From Poronia punctata (taxonomy: Eukaryota > Ascomycota > Sordariomycetes > Xylariales > Xylariaceae), in the NCBI GenBank assembly GCA_022579005.1, contig MU401475.1, positions 207,997 through 271,996 on the forward strand: DNA of 64,000 nt, given 5' to 3'. The translations under genes and the position numbers were made by a program. Positions 44,793 through 56,100 of the stretch are shown here, in pieces (within the stretch, counting starts at the first letter, position 1; each line of letters opens with the position of its first letter). The notes under the pieces were generated by a model. The model had not been told where the DNA came from and did not search any database. It was given only the letters and a program-made list of their open reading frames with translations.

Positions 44793-46961
44793 CTCGGAAA
44801 CTTGGGAGTAATCGCTTATTTATTTTCCTTTTTACGACGATTCATGCATGTTACGAAAATTTCCCGAGCGCCGGTGCTACTTTGCAAATGTTGTTAAAGT
44901 CGTGATCGCTCGTTTCAATCATCTACACCTGCGTATAATGGGCAACAGGTTTGATCTTGGAACTTTTTCAAAAATATTTTTGGTCTGGATACTGAACCAA
45001 TCAGAAGCTCTATGATGTGCTAAAAGCACCCCTCTACCCCAGACCTCCACCGTTGGCCTAGTACGGGTTGTCAACCAGGCGCTCCGCAATGTAGGGTAGG
45101 TTAGGTAAGGTAGGTACCTTATCTACGACAGACTACGAGTACTACCTACATACTGTTACAGGAGATTCATACATGTCTTTGCATCACTACCTCATGTATT
45201 CGGTTGAAAGAAAGCATTATGTACTCGTACTCGTATATCAGCTTTGATATTACACAGATCTTCGACTTCTAGTGCTAAGAGGGCGCCTAAGCCAGGTTAC
45301 ATCAGGACAGCTTGGAACTCCTGTATAGAAATAAGTGTTGTGAACATTACAATGCTGCCGAGCACCCGGTAACTGCCTCGGTGTTGCACGTGATCATTGT
45401 TTTGCGATTTGCAAGCTATGTCGCTTGCAAAGCAATACTACTAGGTTGCTTACGAGTATTTATGATGATTGAGTGTCTTGTCCGTTACACTGATCTACCG
45501 CGTCCCTTAAAATGGTACTAAGCACTCATTTCATGATCTCAGGTAAGATAGGGACATGGGGTCTTGGGGATGTACTCATTTTAGAAACTCAAGGTCCCTG
45601 CATGCCAGAAAAATTGGTAATAAGAGACGAGGAATCTGCAAGTATCGTACACATGGGTGGATATCAAGCTGGGCATCGGATGCTATTCCCGTCTGAGGGG
45701 CCTTTCTGAATGCCCAACCGGTCCATATTTATCTCAACGGTCCATATTGGGCTCCTAGAAATAAGATAAACTCCAAGGGTCACAAATGACTTTCTTGTCT
45801 ACGTGCGTATAATTTGCAAATCCCTACTCGTTCCAAGCATACCTTCGAGCTCTTTTCTCAAGTTTCACCATTCTTTCCATGTGCGTCGTTGTAAGTTGAG
45901 TCAGCAGAAAATTGTAACAGTATATCAATTTTATAGGGAATGGACGCGTGGTATGTAGAGTCAACCTACCTCACCTCAGTTCGGGCCCGGCCCGTTGGGA
46001 TCGACCTAGACGGCCTAGGCCCTGCGTCCACGGAACAACCAACTACTTGTGCATATCTGGTGTGCCGTCGTATTTAAACAAGGTAAATTACATGTGGTTC
46101 AGTCAATACCTAACCTACTACCCTACATTATGTTGCATGTACCTACTTTCTAGTTCTACGTTGGGCGAGATCTTGGTAGGCCGATCTGCAATCTATTGCC
46201 CGATTGAGGCACTGGCCCCCGGGGCCTGGCGTGCCTGGGTAAGTACATGGGCACGACTGGGTGTCCTTGAGCTCAGTCGCTCCACAAAGGGCTTTTTTTT
46301 TCTTTCTTAATTTAATTCTTTGCCGAGAATAGAATATATATATATATTCTCGGATATGTCTCTGTGTAGTTACCACTTATGTAGTCCAATGCCTTTATTC
46401 ATTGACAATTGTCCTGTTAATCGTCCATAGCAGCAGACTACCTTACCTACGAGTATCTACATTTACTCGTACTGCACGAGTTGTCGAGAGGGTCTAGCGT
46501 CCTGTAAAGAACCCCAGAATTCTACGTCATACCTACTATTTCAGTCTCTATCAAAGCTACAGTACCTGCTCAAACAACTTGGGGCTACTTATTCCCTTGT
46601 TCGAACCTCCCATCCGCACTTTTTCAAGACGTTCAACACACCTTACTGAAGTGTTTTGAACAAGGTGTTGTACCTACCCAGTCAGATTTGTCTCAACATA
46701 ATCCTGATTGGCAGCTTCATAGGCGTGAGACAGTGACGTGCTGATTCAGGTCTGGCGGTACTTTCCCGTCTTGAGGCCGCCTAAATCCGACCATACCCAC
46801 AACCTGAGTTATTGCTTACAGTACGGAAGGTACCTGTCTCTCCAGGCCCGTCTCAGGACATACCTGGGCAGGCACTGATAAGGTACGAGTAGGCACACAG
46901 ACTTCCTGCCACCGGGTATCTGGGACCGATTCACTTTGCTCTTGATTTTTCCTGTGGTAAT
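44793..46961. promoter_or_regulatory. Divergent promoter region (UTP21 / ASP1)
   Basis: About 2.2 kb between the starts of two divergent genes. It has seven of the window's TACGAGTA/TACTCGTA motifs (near 45134, 45222, 45228, 45451, 46448, 46464 and 46884), TAGGTA tracts near 45096-45120, and a hairpin at 46323-46353. No exon was recognised. Confidence 0.5.
46323..46353. other. Inverted repeat with AT-rich loop
   Basis: CCGAGAATA and TATTCTCGG form a perfect 9-bp stem around 13 bases of alternating A/T. It could form a stem-loop or cruciform; no gene lies within several hundred bases. Confidence 0.6.
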
Positions 46962-49900
46962 ATGGAGCCAAATTCACATCGCGGAAGTTTTTCAAGTATT
47001 AAGAGACTCTCTTTTACGCAAGATTCTCCCTCCCGTGGCCAACTATTAGACTCATCATCCACTCCTACTCTCAATCCGCGCAACTCTACGTCTGAAGCGG
47101 ACAGCAACAAACGTATCTCTATCTCATCTGTCTTCTCCCTGGCATCGGCTCGTGGAGTCACTAGCTCCGCCTCCTCCACTGCTGGCTCCGAGAACGGCGC
47201 TGTCCAGCGGTCTGTTTCCGGTCAGGGCTTGATGGCTTCCAGCAAGGGAATCGGCCCAGTCCCTGGCCAGTCAGAATCTGGCGTATCCAACATTACCGTC
47301 ACTACCACGTCTAGTCCCAATTCCCAGACACCTCCGGGGAATGGTCCGCAGTTGACGCCGCTGAGTACCCACCATAGCAATCCGCTCGACCTGGTCAAGC
47401 GGAATCCCGCGCCTACTGCTCCAACCTCCAACCCGACCCCTCGTTCTCAACCGTCGACAAGAGATAGAAGCAGGGCTAAGCGCCGGTTCAGTGGAAGCAC
47501 TGCGACTAGTAGTCACAGTCAAAGCAGCGATCGAGCACCCCACCCGAGAGAAAAGGAAGAGGCTAGGCCGGCGCCATGGGGCATCATCGGAGTGTGTGCT
47601 CTGGATTCGAAAGCTCGGAGCAAGCCCAGTAGAAATATACTCAACCGTATCATCGCGAATCGGGAGTTTGATGTGGTCGTCTTCGGAGACAAAACCATCC
47701 TAGATGAAGGTAAGCCCCCCTTGCATGCCGTATATATCAACACGTCATCCTGATTTCTGACAATCGACTACATAGGGGTGGAAAACTGGCCGATATGCGA
47801 TTATTTGATATCGTTCTACTCAGATGGCTTTCCACTGGATAAAGCTATTGCATATGTTAAGGCTCGGAAGCCGTTTTGCGTCAACGACGTGCCTATGCAA
47901 AAGATCTTATGGGACAGACGGCTGTGCCTTCGTATGCTGGATCAGATCAACGTACCGACACCGCAGCGCATCGAGGTCAATCGTGATGGCGGGCCAGATT
48001 TGCTCACACCGGAGGTTGCCAAGCACACCAAGGAGCTTTCGGGCATCGATCTCGAAGCTACAGACCCTGAGCAGTACCGTGCTCCTCGGAAAGTCGAGTT
48101 ATTAGATGATGGCGATATACTCAGCGTTGATGGCACCTTGCTCAAAAAGCCTTTTGTCGAGAAACCGATTAGCGGCGAAGACCACAACATCATCATATAT
48201 TTCCCTCGGTCGAGTGGTGGAGGCGCTCGCAAACTATTCCGAAAGATCGGTAACAAGAGTTCCGAGTTTGTCGAAGATCTCATTATTCCACGTGCTATCA
48301 CCGAGCCAAACAGCAGCTTCATATACGAAAAGTTTATGCAAGTGGACAATGCAGAGGATGTCAAGGCATACACTGTCGGGTCGCAATACTGTCACGCCGA
48401 GACACGCAAGTCGCCTGTTGTCGACGGAATTGTCCGACGTAATACGCATGGAAAAGAAATCCGTTATGTAACGGCCCTAAACGCGGAAGAGAAAGAGATG
48501 GCAAGTAAAATCGCCAGAACATTTGGCCAGAGAGTCTGCGGGTTCGATCTTCTTCGCGCGGGCGGGAAGAGTTGCGTCATCGATGTGAACGGCTGGAGTT
48601 TCGTCAAAGATAATGAGACCTACTACGATCACTGTGCTAGCATCCTGAAGGAGATGTTCATGAAGGAGAGAATCAGACGAGGGGGGCCGACGCCGCCTCT
48701 TCCATCTCCCATCGCGGCGGACATCAACGATCCCCTGACCAAAGCACTCTTGGCTAGTAAAGACAAAGATATGCTACCTGTTGTGCAGTCGACTGGTCTT
48801 CCCGCCTTGCCGGGAACAAGCGGCTCGCTTTCACACGAAGACTCGGCCAAGGAATCGAACACGGACGATAAGAGCCTCGGAGGCTCCACTGGCAAGACGG
48901 AGACCGGTGTAGTCAACATGGCGTCTAAGATGCATAGTGGCAGTACTACGCCCCATCCCCGTACTGGTGGCACCTCGACGCCGACAAGTTTACCAGCCAC
49001 CGCTCCATCGACGCTTCCAGCTACACCAAACAACGGGCTAGAAGATCTCATCGATTCTCAGCCTACACCCCCTCCCCCACCACCGAAACATTCGTGGAAG
49101 CTGAAAGGCCTCGTCTCAGTTATTCGACACGCCGATCGCACGCCAAAGCAGAAGTACAAATTCACTTTTCATACCCAGCCGTTCATTGACCTTCTCAAGG
49201 GACATCAGGAAGAAGTTCTATTGATCGGCGAAGCTGCTCTTGCAAGCGTCCTGGAAGCAGTAGACGTCGCTATAAAACAAGGGGAGGAAGATCGCAACAA
49301 GCTCAAGTCACTACGTAATGTATTGGTGAAGAAGGGCGGATGGGCCGGCACAAAGGTCCAGATCAAGCCCATGTTTAGCAAGAAGAAGACGCCCGAAGCA
49401 TCAGCCGAATCGACGCCCAATACTGGCGAAGACAGCAAAGGGGGTCCACCAGTCCCAGCAGCTTCGACCCCGAAAGACGAGACGAGGGCTGAAGGTAAAA
49501 CTCAAGCTTCGGAAATACTTACCAAGGACGTAGACCGAGAGGGTGCGCCTCGGCGTCAAGATTCCATGTCAGGAGTGACCATGTCTAAATTCACAGCTGC
49601 GGATAATAGTTTCGTCTTGGATAAACTACAGCTGATCGTCAAATGGGGAGGCGAACCGACGCATTCCGCCAGATACCAAGCCCAAGAGCTGGCCCAAAAC
49701 ATGCGAAACGATTATATGCTTCTGAATAGAGATATACTAGACGAAGTTCATGTTTTCAGCAGTTCGGAGCGACGCGTCACGACAAGCGCACAGATCTGGG
49801 CGGCGTCTTTCCTGGACCAGAAAGAACTTGCAGAAGACTTCATAACGATCCGGAAAGACCTCTTGGATGATTCCAACGCGGCCAAAGACGAGATGGACAA

Positions 49901-51750
49901 GGTGAAGAAGAAGCTTAAGGGGCTACTTCGCAAGGGCAACGAGCGCCCGTCTCAGTTTGCTTGGCCTGAAGGTATGCCTGAGCCGTCCGAGGTTCAGACG
50001 AGAGTGGTTCAGCTGATGAATTTCCATCGATACGTTATGCAGTATAACTACAACAAGCTGTATAGCGGAGCTGTGAACTCGCTCAACGCAATCAACTCGC
50101 CCAACTCGGACAGGGCAACGGGTGAAAGCTCCAATGCGTCGATTTCGTCTGCTCTTTCGCAAGCCAATGCAATCAACAATATCCAAGCTCGTTGGTGTTG
50201 TGGAGAGGATGCCGAGCTTTTCCGGGAGCGTTGGGAGAAGCTTTTCGCCGAATTTTGTGACCACGAGAAGATGGATCCAAGCAAAATATCGGAGCTATAC
50301 GACACGATGAAATTCGATGCGCTGCATAATCGCCAATTTCTTGAATGGGTGTTTACGCCACCGAGGCATATGCTAGAGGAGGAATTTGGCATTGTCATCA
50401 ACCGCGACGGCAAGGCTGTGCCCAAAGATTCGGAAGAAGGCAGTAAAATTCTGGATAACAAGTCTGATAAGAGTCATGCTGCTGCAGCATCACCACCAAA
50501 CGATCGTGCCGACAAGGCTGATGTGCCAGAGAAGAGTCTTCGGGAGGATAAGTCCGAGGCCCAGAACGCCATGAGACGGATTTTCAAACGGAGATCGTGG
50601 ATGAAGCATCCCAGCGAGATTGCACAACCCGATGAATACTTTCATCTTCAGAAAGGCAATAGCCGGACCAAGGCGAAGACGGACGAGCGCTTCGAACCAC
50701 TCCGAGAGCTATACCAGCTGGCGAAGGTCATGTTTGACTTTATCTGCCCGCAAGAGTACGGTATTTCGGATAGTGAGAAGGTTGGTCCCATCCCTTAGAG
50801 GAGAATTGGACAGAGGAGAGAGAGAGAGAGAGATTACTAACGGATCAATAAACAGCTGGAGATCGGGTTGTTAACTTCACTACCTCTTCTCAAAGAGATA
50901 GTTCAAGACCTCGAAGAGATGCAAGCGTCAGACGACGCCAAGTCGTTCTTCTACTTCACCAAGGAATCTCATATCTACACTCTCCTCAACTGCATCCTTG
51001 AAGGCGGTGTCCAGACAAAAATCAACCGGCGCACTATCCCAGAGCTCGATTACCTCTCCCAGATCTGCTTCGAGCTTTACGAGTCTGAAAACAAGGGGTC
51101 GTCCGACGCACCGCTCCCTGGGCAACCTACCTTCAACTACAGCATCCGGATCACTATAAGCCCAGGCTGTCATATCTACGATCCCTTGGATATTCAGTTG
51201 GACAGCAAACATTGCATCGGGTGTGCGCCACGGCGAAGCCTTACACCTCACGGCGACTGGAAGAAAATCATCGAGACGTTGCGTGCCAAGTTTCACCAGT
51301 AAGTATCTTACTCTTCATTCTTCGCCTCTAACCTCATTGGCGAGACATTTAACGCATGAATACCCGGGACTCGCCCAACTGACAATGACACCCAATTACT
51401 GCAGGGTCAAATTACCGAAGACTTTCCTCGCAGTTAACCTGTCAGACGCTTTCACTTTCCAAGAAAAAGAACGTCAGAACTCGGAGTCGGACGTTTTGGA
51501 CAAAGATCATCAAGACACAGAAAATGAAGGTCTTGAAATGAAGCGAATGGCAGCCTCCAAATCGGCATCATCCAAAGCTGGCGACGGCCACGCAGCAGAA
51601 CCTGCACATGGCGGCGGTGATGGATCCGGCGAGGCACCCAAGACAGTAGAGCCTCCGCTCATCAGCACCCAAGCGTCTGCATCTGGGTCCGAAGAAGCCC
51701 CCGGACAAACGACCACGACAGGTAATGATACTCAGTCGGGGTCAGAGTAG
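46962..51750 (+). CDS. Diphosphoinositol pentakisphosphate kinase Asp1/Vip1 (PPIP5K)
   Basis: Four exons, 46962-47709, 47776-50780, 50856-51298 and 51405-51750, give about 1513 aa. A long Ser/Thr/Pro-rich N-terminus precedes the RimK-type ATP-grasp kinase (from [63 protein letters not shown] with metal-binding Asp519 and Asn521). A disordered insert follows, then the histidine acid phosphatase-like domain with [10 protein letters not shown] at residues 700-709 and the late [11 protein letters not shown]is motif; a Ser/Glu-rich tail ends the protein. The kinase makes 1-InsP7/InsP8 from InsP6/5-InsP7 and the second domain removes the same phosphate; in fission yeast Asp1 tunes phosphate signalling and polar growth. 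The large phosphatase insert with Pro/Ala/Lys-rich stretches is common in filamentous fungi. Confidence 0.95.
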
Positions 51751-52327
51751 CTATTTCAATGACGTATATGCGTATTCATCAGATCGTCAGTGGTGTTGAG
51801 CGAACATTGCGTTATCTCCCCTCTATATTATCAACAAAGAGCAGATCCTCGGAGTGGGAGCCGATGGGTCTCTAGCCCATCGGCTCGACGGGTGCTGCCC
51901 ACACATGCTAGGTGAAGCCATGTTTCACCTGAGCGGTGAGCGAGTTTCGGTCAGGGGAAAGGACGCCCCTGACCCTTTATTCCGACTTGGTTCTTGAGGA
52001 CAGCACACCGTACGAGAGAAGGGGGGGGGGGGGTGAAGGAAGCGGGTGATAAGAAAAAATAAAAATAAAATAAACATGATAAAAATCCAAGGGGATGAGG
52101 AAAAGAGGTTAAACTCGCCGATGCAGACCCGAGACAGATTTGCAGCACAGCGTCATCCAAGCGGGATCAGCATCAAATATTACTAAGCCTGAATATGGTT
52201 GTGTATGGTATCTCACATCAGCGTATTCATCGTCCACTACGTACTCACGAGTACGCAAGACCTACGTGTAGATGAATGGATGTATGCATTAGATACCTTA
52301 TACCCATGTCCATCGCTCGGGGTCTTC

Positions 52328-52352
52328 TGTTGTTGTTGTTGTTGTTGTTGTT
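52328..52352. repeat. (GTT)n trinucleotide repeat
   Basis: About eight tandem GTT units in non-coding sequence. Confidence 0.85.
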
Positions 52353-53068
52353 CAGCAGCACTGCGACAGAAGCGCCTAACCGGTTAGCCAAATATGTTTT
52401 ACACAGTGGACTATATTTGACTTGTGATTGTCCCACCAGAGACAACGAATTACCGTTGGATGGATCGCTGTGAGGCTAGCTTAGATACAATCAGTTAGAC
52501 TAGGAAGACGAAAGAAACCAGGATTACCTAGCCAAAGCCCACGTTTTTTTCTTCTTCCTTTCTTTCTTTCTTTCTTCCTTCCTTGGATATCCCCTGCTTG
52601 CTCCTCTTCGGTGCAGCCAACTAGACTACATATGTGTAAAGTATGTAAAAGAGAAACTACTGTAGGTACGCAAGTCTGCTCTACGTATCTGTCTACTTGT
52701 ACACGTACGAGAATACTGCAAGGTCCTGTTAGTTTAGTAATGTTGGTAATAAGACATGCGCGGAAAGAGATCTACAGGTGAGAAAATCACATGCGCTGCA
52801 CAAAGTAGGTCTAGTCGCGCGCTCTGGCACTGCAGACTCAGTCTTGGGATGGATGGATCCATCCATATCTCTCTCAGACTCTCCTCGTTCGTTCCGTGCC
52901 TGGCTGAAAGTTTTGTCAAGGTTTCTCCGCTTGGCCCTGCCAAGACCGCACTAGGTTAAGTAAGTGCCGGTAGGTAATAAAGTATCCCAGGCACGCCAGG
53001 GAAAGCCAGCCTCTTTTTTTTTTCTTTTTTTTTTTTTTAACCAGTATTTGAGTTTGAATGTACGAGGT

Positions 53069-53072
53069 AAGG

Positions 53073-53110
<38 letters not shown>

Positions 53111-53111
53111 A
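53069..53111. repeat. (GTT)n trinucleotide repeat
   Basis: About thirteen tandem GTT units, preceded by a T-rich run near 53012-53038. Confidence 0.9.
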
Positions 53112-56100
53112 TTAGCCGCTATTGGGTTAGAGGAATGTGCTCAACATTTATGCACAGGTATATGTATACTTATCTGACAATGATGTTCACCATACTGACC
53201 AACAAGATGATTAGTATAATGCATACAGTCTTGCATTACGTATATGCAATCTAGAATAATGTTTTCACACCCTGCCCATCTGTCTCTCAAACTCAGGCAG
53301 GTTGTTGACATACATAAAGTAGGCCGGGACAGGCAGACTGAGATAGGTAAGTAATGTTAGATAGTACCAAATACATCATATGCATAGATATTGTGCTTTA
53401 ACGGCACCGGCGCCCCCAATTACCGGACCCGTGGAGCCGCGGAGCCGTGCAGCCGGAGATGTCCGAGCGTCGTTTTATCCCTTTCCCCTGGCAAGCTGGG
53501 ACCCAAATAAAAAGGAGGTAGGTGGGGGGTCTGCCAAAGTAGCAATTCTAGCGAAGGAATAACGTTCAACAGATGCAAGGAAAATCCTTTGGTGAATAAG
53601 CCGGCGTGTTTTAGATTGTTCTCGAACAATTCTAGTTAAACGGGTCCTTACATAACGCGCTAGATAACAAGACGTTAAGCGCCCTGATGTCGGTCCCAGT
53701 AGGTGTTGAGTATTGAAGTGTTAATAGGTCACCGGATTCAACAGAGGAGGTGAGCCAAGGCCCGAATCAGGAATCAGGACCAGGACTGCCAGGGAGAGCA
53801 CCAAGGCCCCAGGGCTCCCATGCTCCCATGTACGTACGTGTATCTGCACGTACCGAATGCGGGCGTGCCACGGTCTTGCCCTACGGAGAGACGGCGTTGC
53901 GGTGTTCCCCATCAAGTATACGCGCCTAGGTTAGGTATTTGTTCTTGAATCCTCCCCGCCTTGTCCCTCACTCAACAAGTACATATTACCGATTCTGGAA
54001 AGTCGCTCGTTAAGTTGGGACCAACTAGCTTCTCGGCAACGCCTCCTTTGACATATTGGTACACGTAGGGCATGTGGCTTGAGATAAGGTGGGTTAGGTA
54101 GGTACTTACCTGCATAATAGAAGCAGGTAACGTACGTGGTAGGAAACCCAATAGGCGGCACAAGTTCTCACTTGTGCAGTAGTTCGTCCACTTCTCTGTC
54201 GCGTATCGCTGTAAATCGTACGCCTACCAGTCTGTGCGTCTGCCGTCTGCGTCCTCCAGAACAGGCCTTTTCCCAACCAAGCGTGGCCGAAAGAAATACC
54301 TGCCTGTAACATCATTATCGTGTAGACTAGGTACTGTAGGGGCCATGGGATGTATGCATTGTATGGCGAGCTACCTCCTATCCAGCTGAAAACAAACAGC
54401 CTTTTATCCCCGAACTCCGAAATACGACGAGGCTAAAAATCTCAAAGCAGCCCTGTCTGCGCAAGGCAGAATCCAGATCTAGATGGCACCAGGTAGTTAA
54501 TTATATGGCAACTGAATCCTGATCGTAGACTGGTTTCATCGTCTGCGGAAGTTGGATCATTAATGTGGACGGCGTCGTTATCAACTTGTCCATTCCAAAT
54601 GTGGTATAATGTACTATTAAATAGGTGGGGATAAGCCGAATGGCGCGCAGTGGTTGCCACGGGTTGCCCCTCTCAGGTCCGGTTCGCTAAACGTCGGGCC
54701 GGTCAGGTGAGTACAGGTCGTCGGTTCAGTCTGTTCCGATATGTTATTCATATTCTTTAATCCCTATTCTTTCTGCGATTTTGAGCATACTTATGAGGCT
54801 AAATCCCATGCTGCGGCCTTGCGCCGTCCTCTTCCGAATATATCGCTTGTAATAATGACGCTGTTGCTTGGAAGCGTCCTGATTGGATGAGCGACCTGCG
54901 GATGAACTTGGCCGTCCTCTAAGCTTGCTGCAGCTCGCCCAAGTAGGATATTTTAGGATGCTTGGGACGTTTAGATGGTGGCTTGCCCACATGACTGGGG
55001 GTTCATGCAAGCTCGCAACGAATGTGAGGTCATTCGCAAGGGCCAGGACCGAACGACACGTCCGAGGGAAGACTCAATTTCCTGACACCTCATTCTCATT
55101 TGTATCTTGTATGGGCCAAAGAAAGGTTGGCCGACACGCTGGGATAGATGCTGAATACATTCGCCGGCCTTGACCGGGAATAAAAAAAAGTTGCAGCCGC
55201 AATAGACGAGGGAATGCGAAGCGATTCCATCACATGGGTTGGACTTGTGAAAATTTGGTGGCATGCATGTCGTACCATTACCTTGATAGCACGGAATGCG
55301 CCTGCAGGAAAAGTGGTAAGGGAGCGGTTTGACAGGTTTAACAGGTAAGAACGACTAAGAAGGGTGTGGGTTCGACGTCCGTTTTGGGCATTATAGTAGG
55401 TACCTGTCTACTACCGGTACACGTAACTTCACATATAAATTCCAGATGCGAAAAGGAGTCAGAGCTGCGTTGCATCATGGCGCCCAATCTACCGGCTCGT
55501 CTTCCGTTGCTGGGGTTGTAAGCCATCCCGCGCGTGCTAAAGGCTTATACAAGCATGTAAGAAAGAGCAAGCAAGATGCTGACTGCAACGGTCAAAAGTG
55601 ACAGGTCATATTCTCCCGCATCTTCTTCCGTTTAGAGCGGTTGCAGTACCTGAAAGTACTTGTTAGAAGGTAAACTGCAGTAGATACCTACCTGGTACTT
55701 CCATTCCGCCAGCCGAGGTCACTTTATTGCATCTTATTCACCCTACAAGTCTATCAATAGGACTGGGTATAGATTACATTACCTAGTAAATTTGCCCACT
55801 CAACAGTGTGCCAAGGGCAGATGCTAAAATGGACCTACTCCTAATCCCGGCTTGGACTTGTACTCAGTAAAACCTATGTCGCTTTTGCGGCTTATCGTAA
55901 GGCTTGGCCATATGCTGAGCTACCTACATACCTACCTACGTATATTTTGTATCTGTACACGTATACGTATACATATTAATAGCGGTGGACCCTTCAAGCT
56001 CGCTAATCTCGCACTAACTCAAGTATTCAAGCATGCAATCTTGTATTATTTAGTCAGGAGAGGGCGGGGTACGTTTACCTAGGTACAGGCTATGTGGCCT

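Noticed and set aside
52328..53111. CRISPR-like array suggested by regular short repeats
   Set aside because: These are pure GTT microsatellites without spacers, and the genome is eukaryotic.
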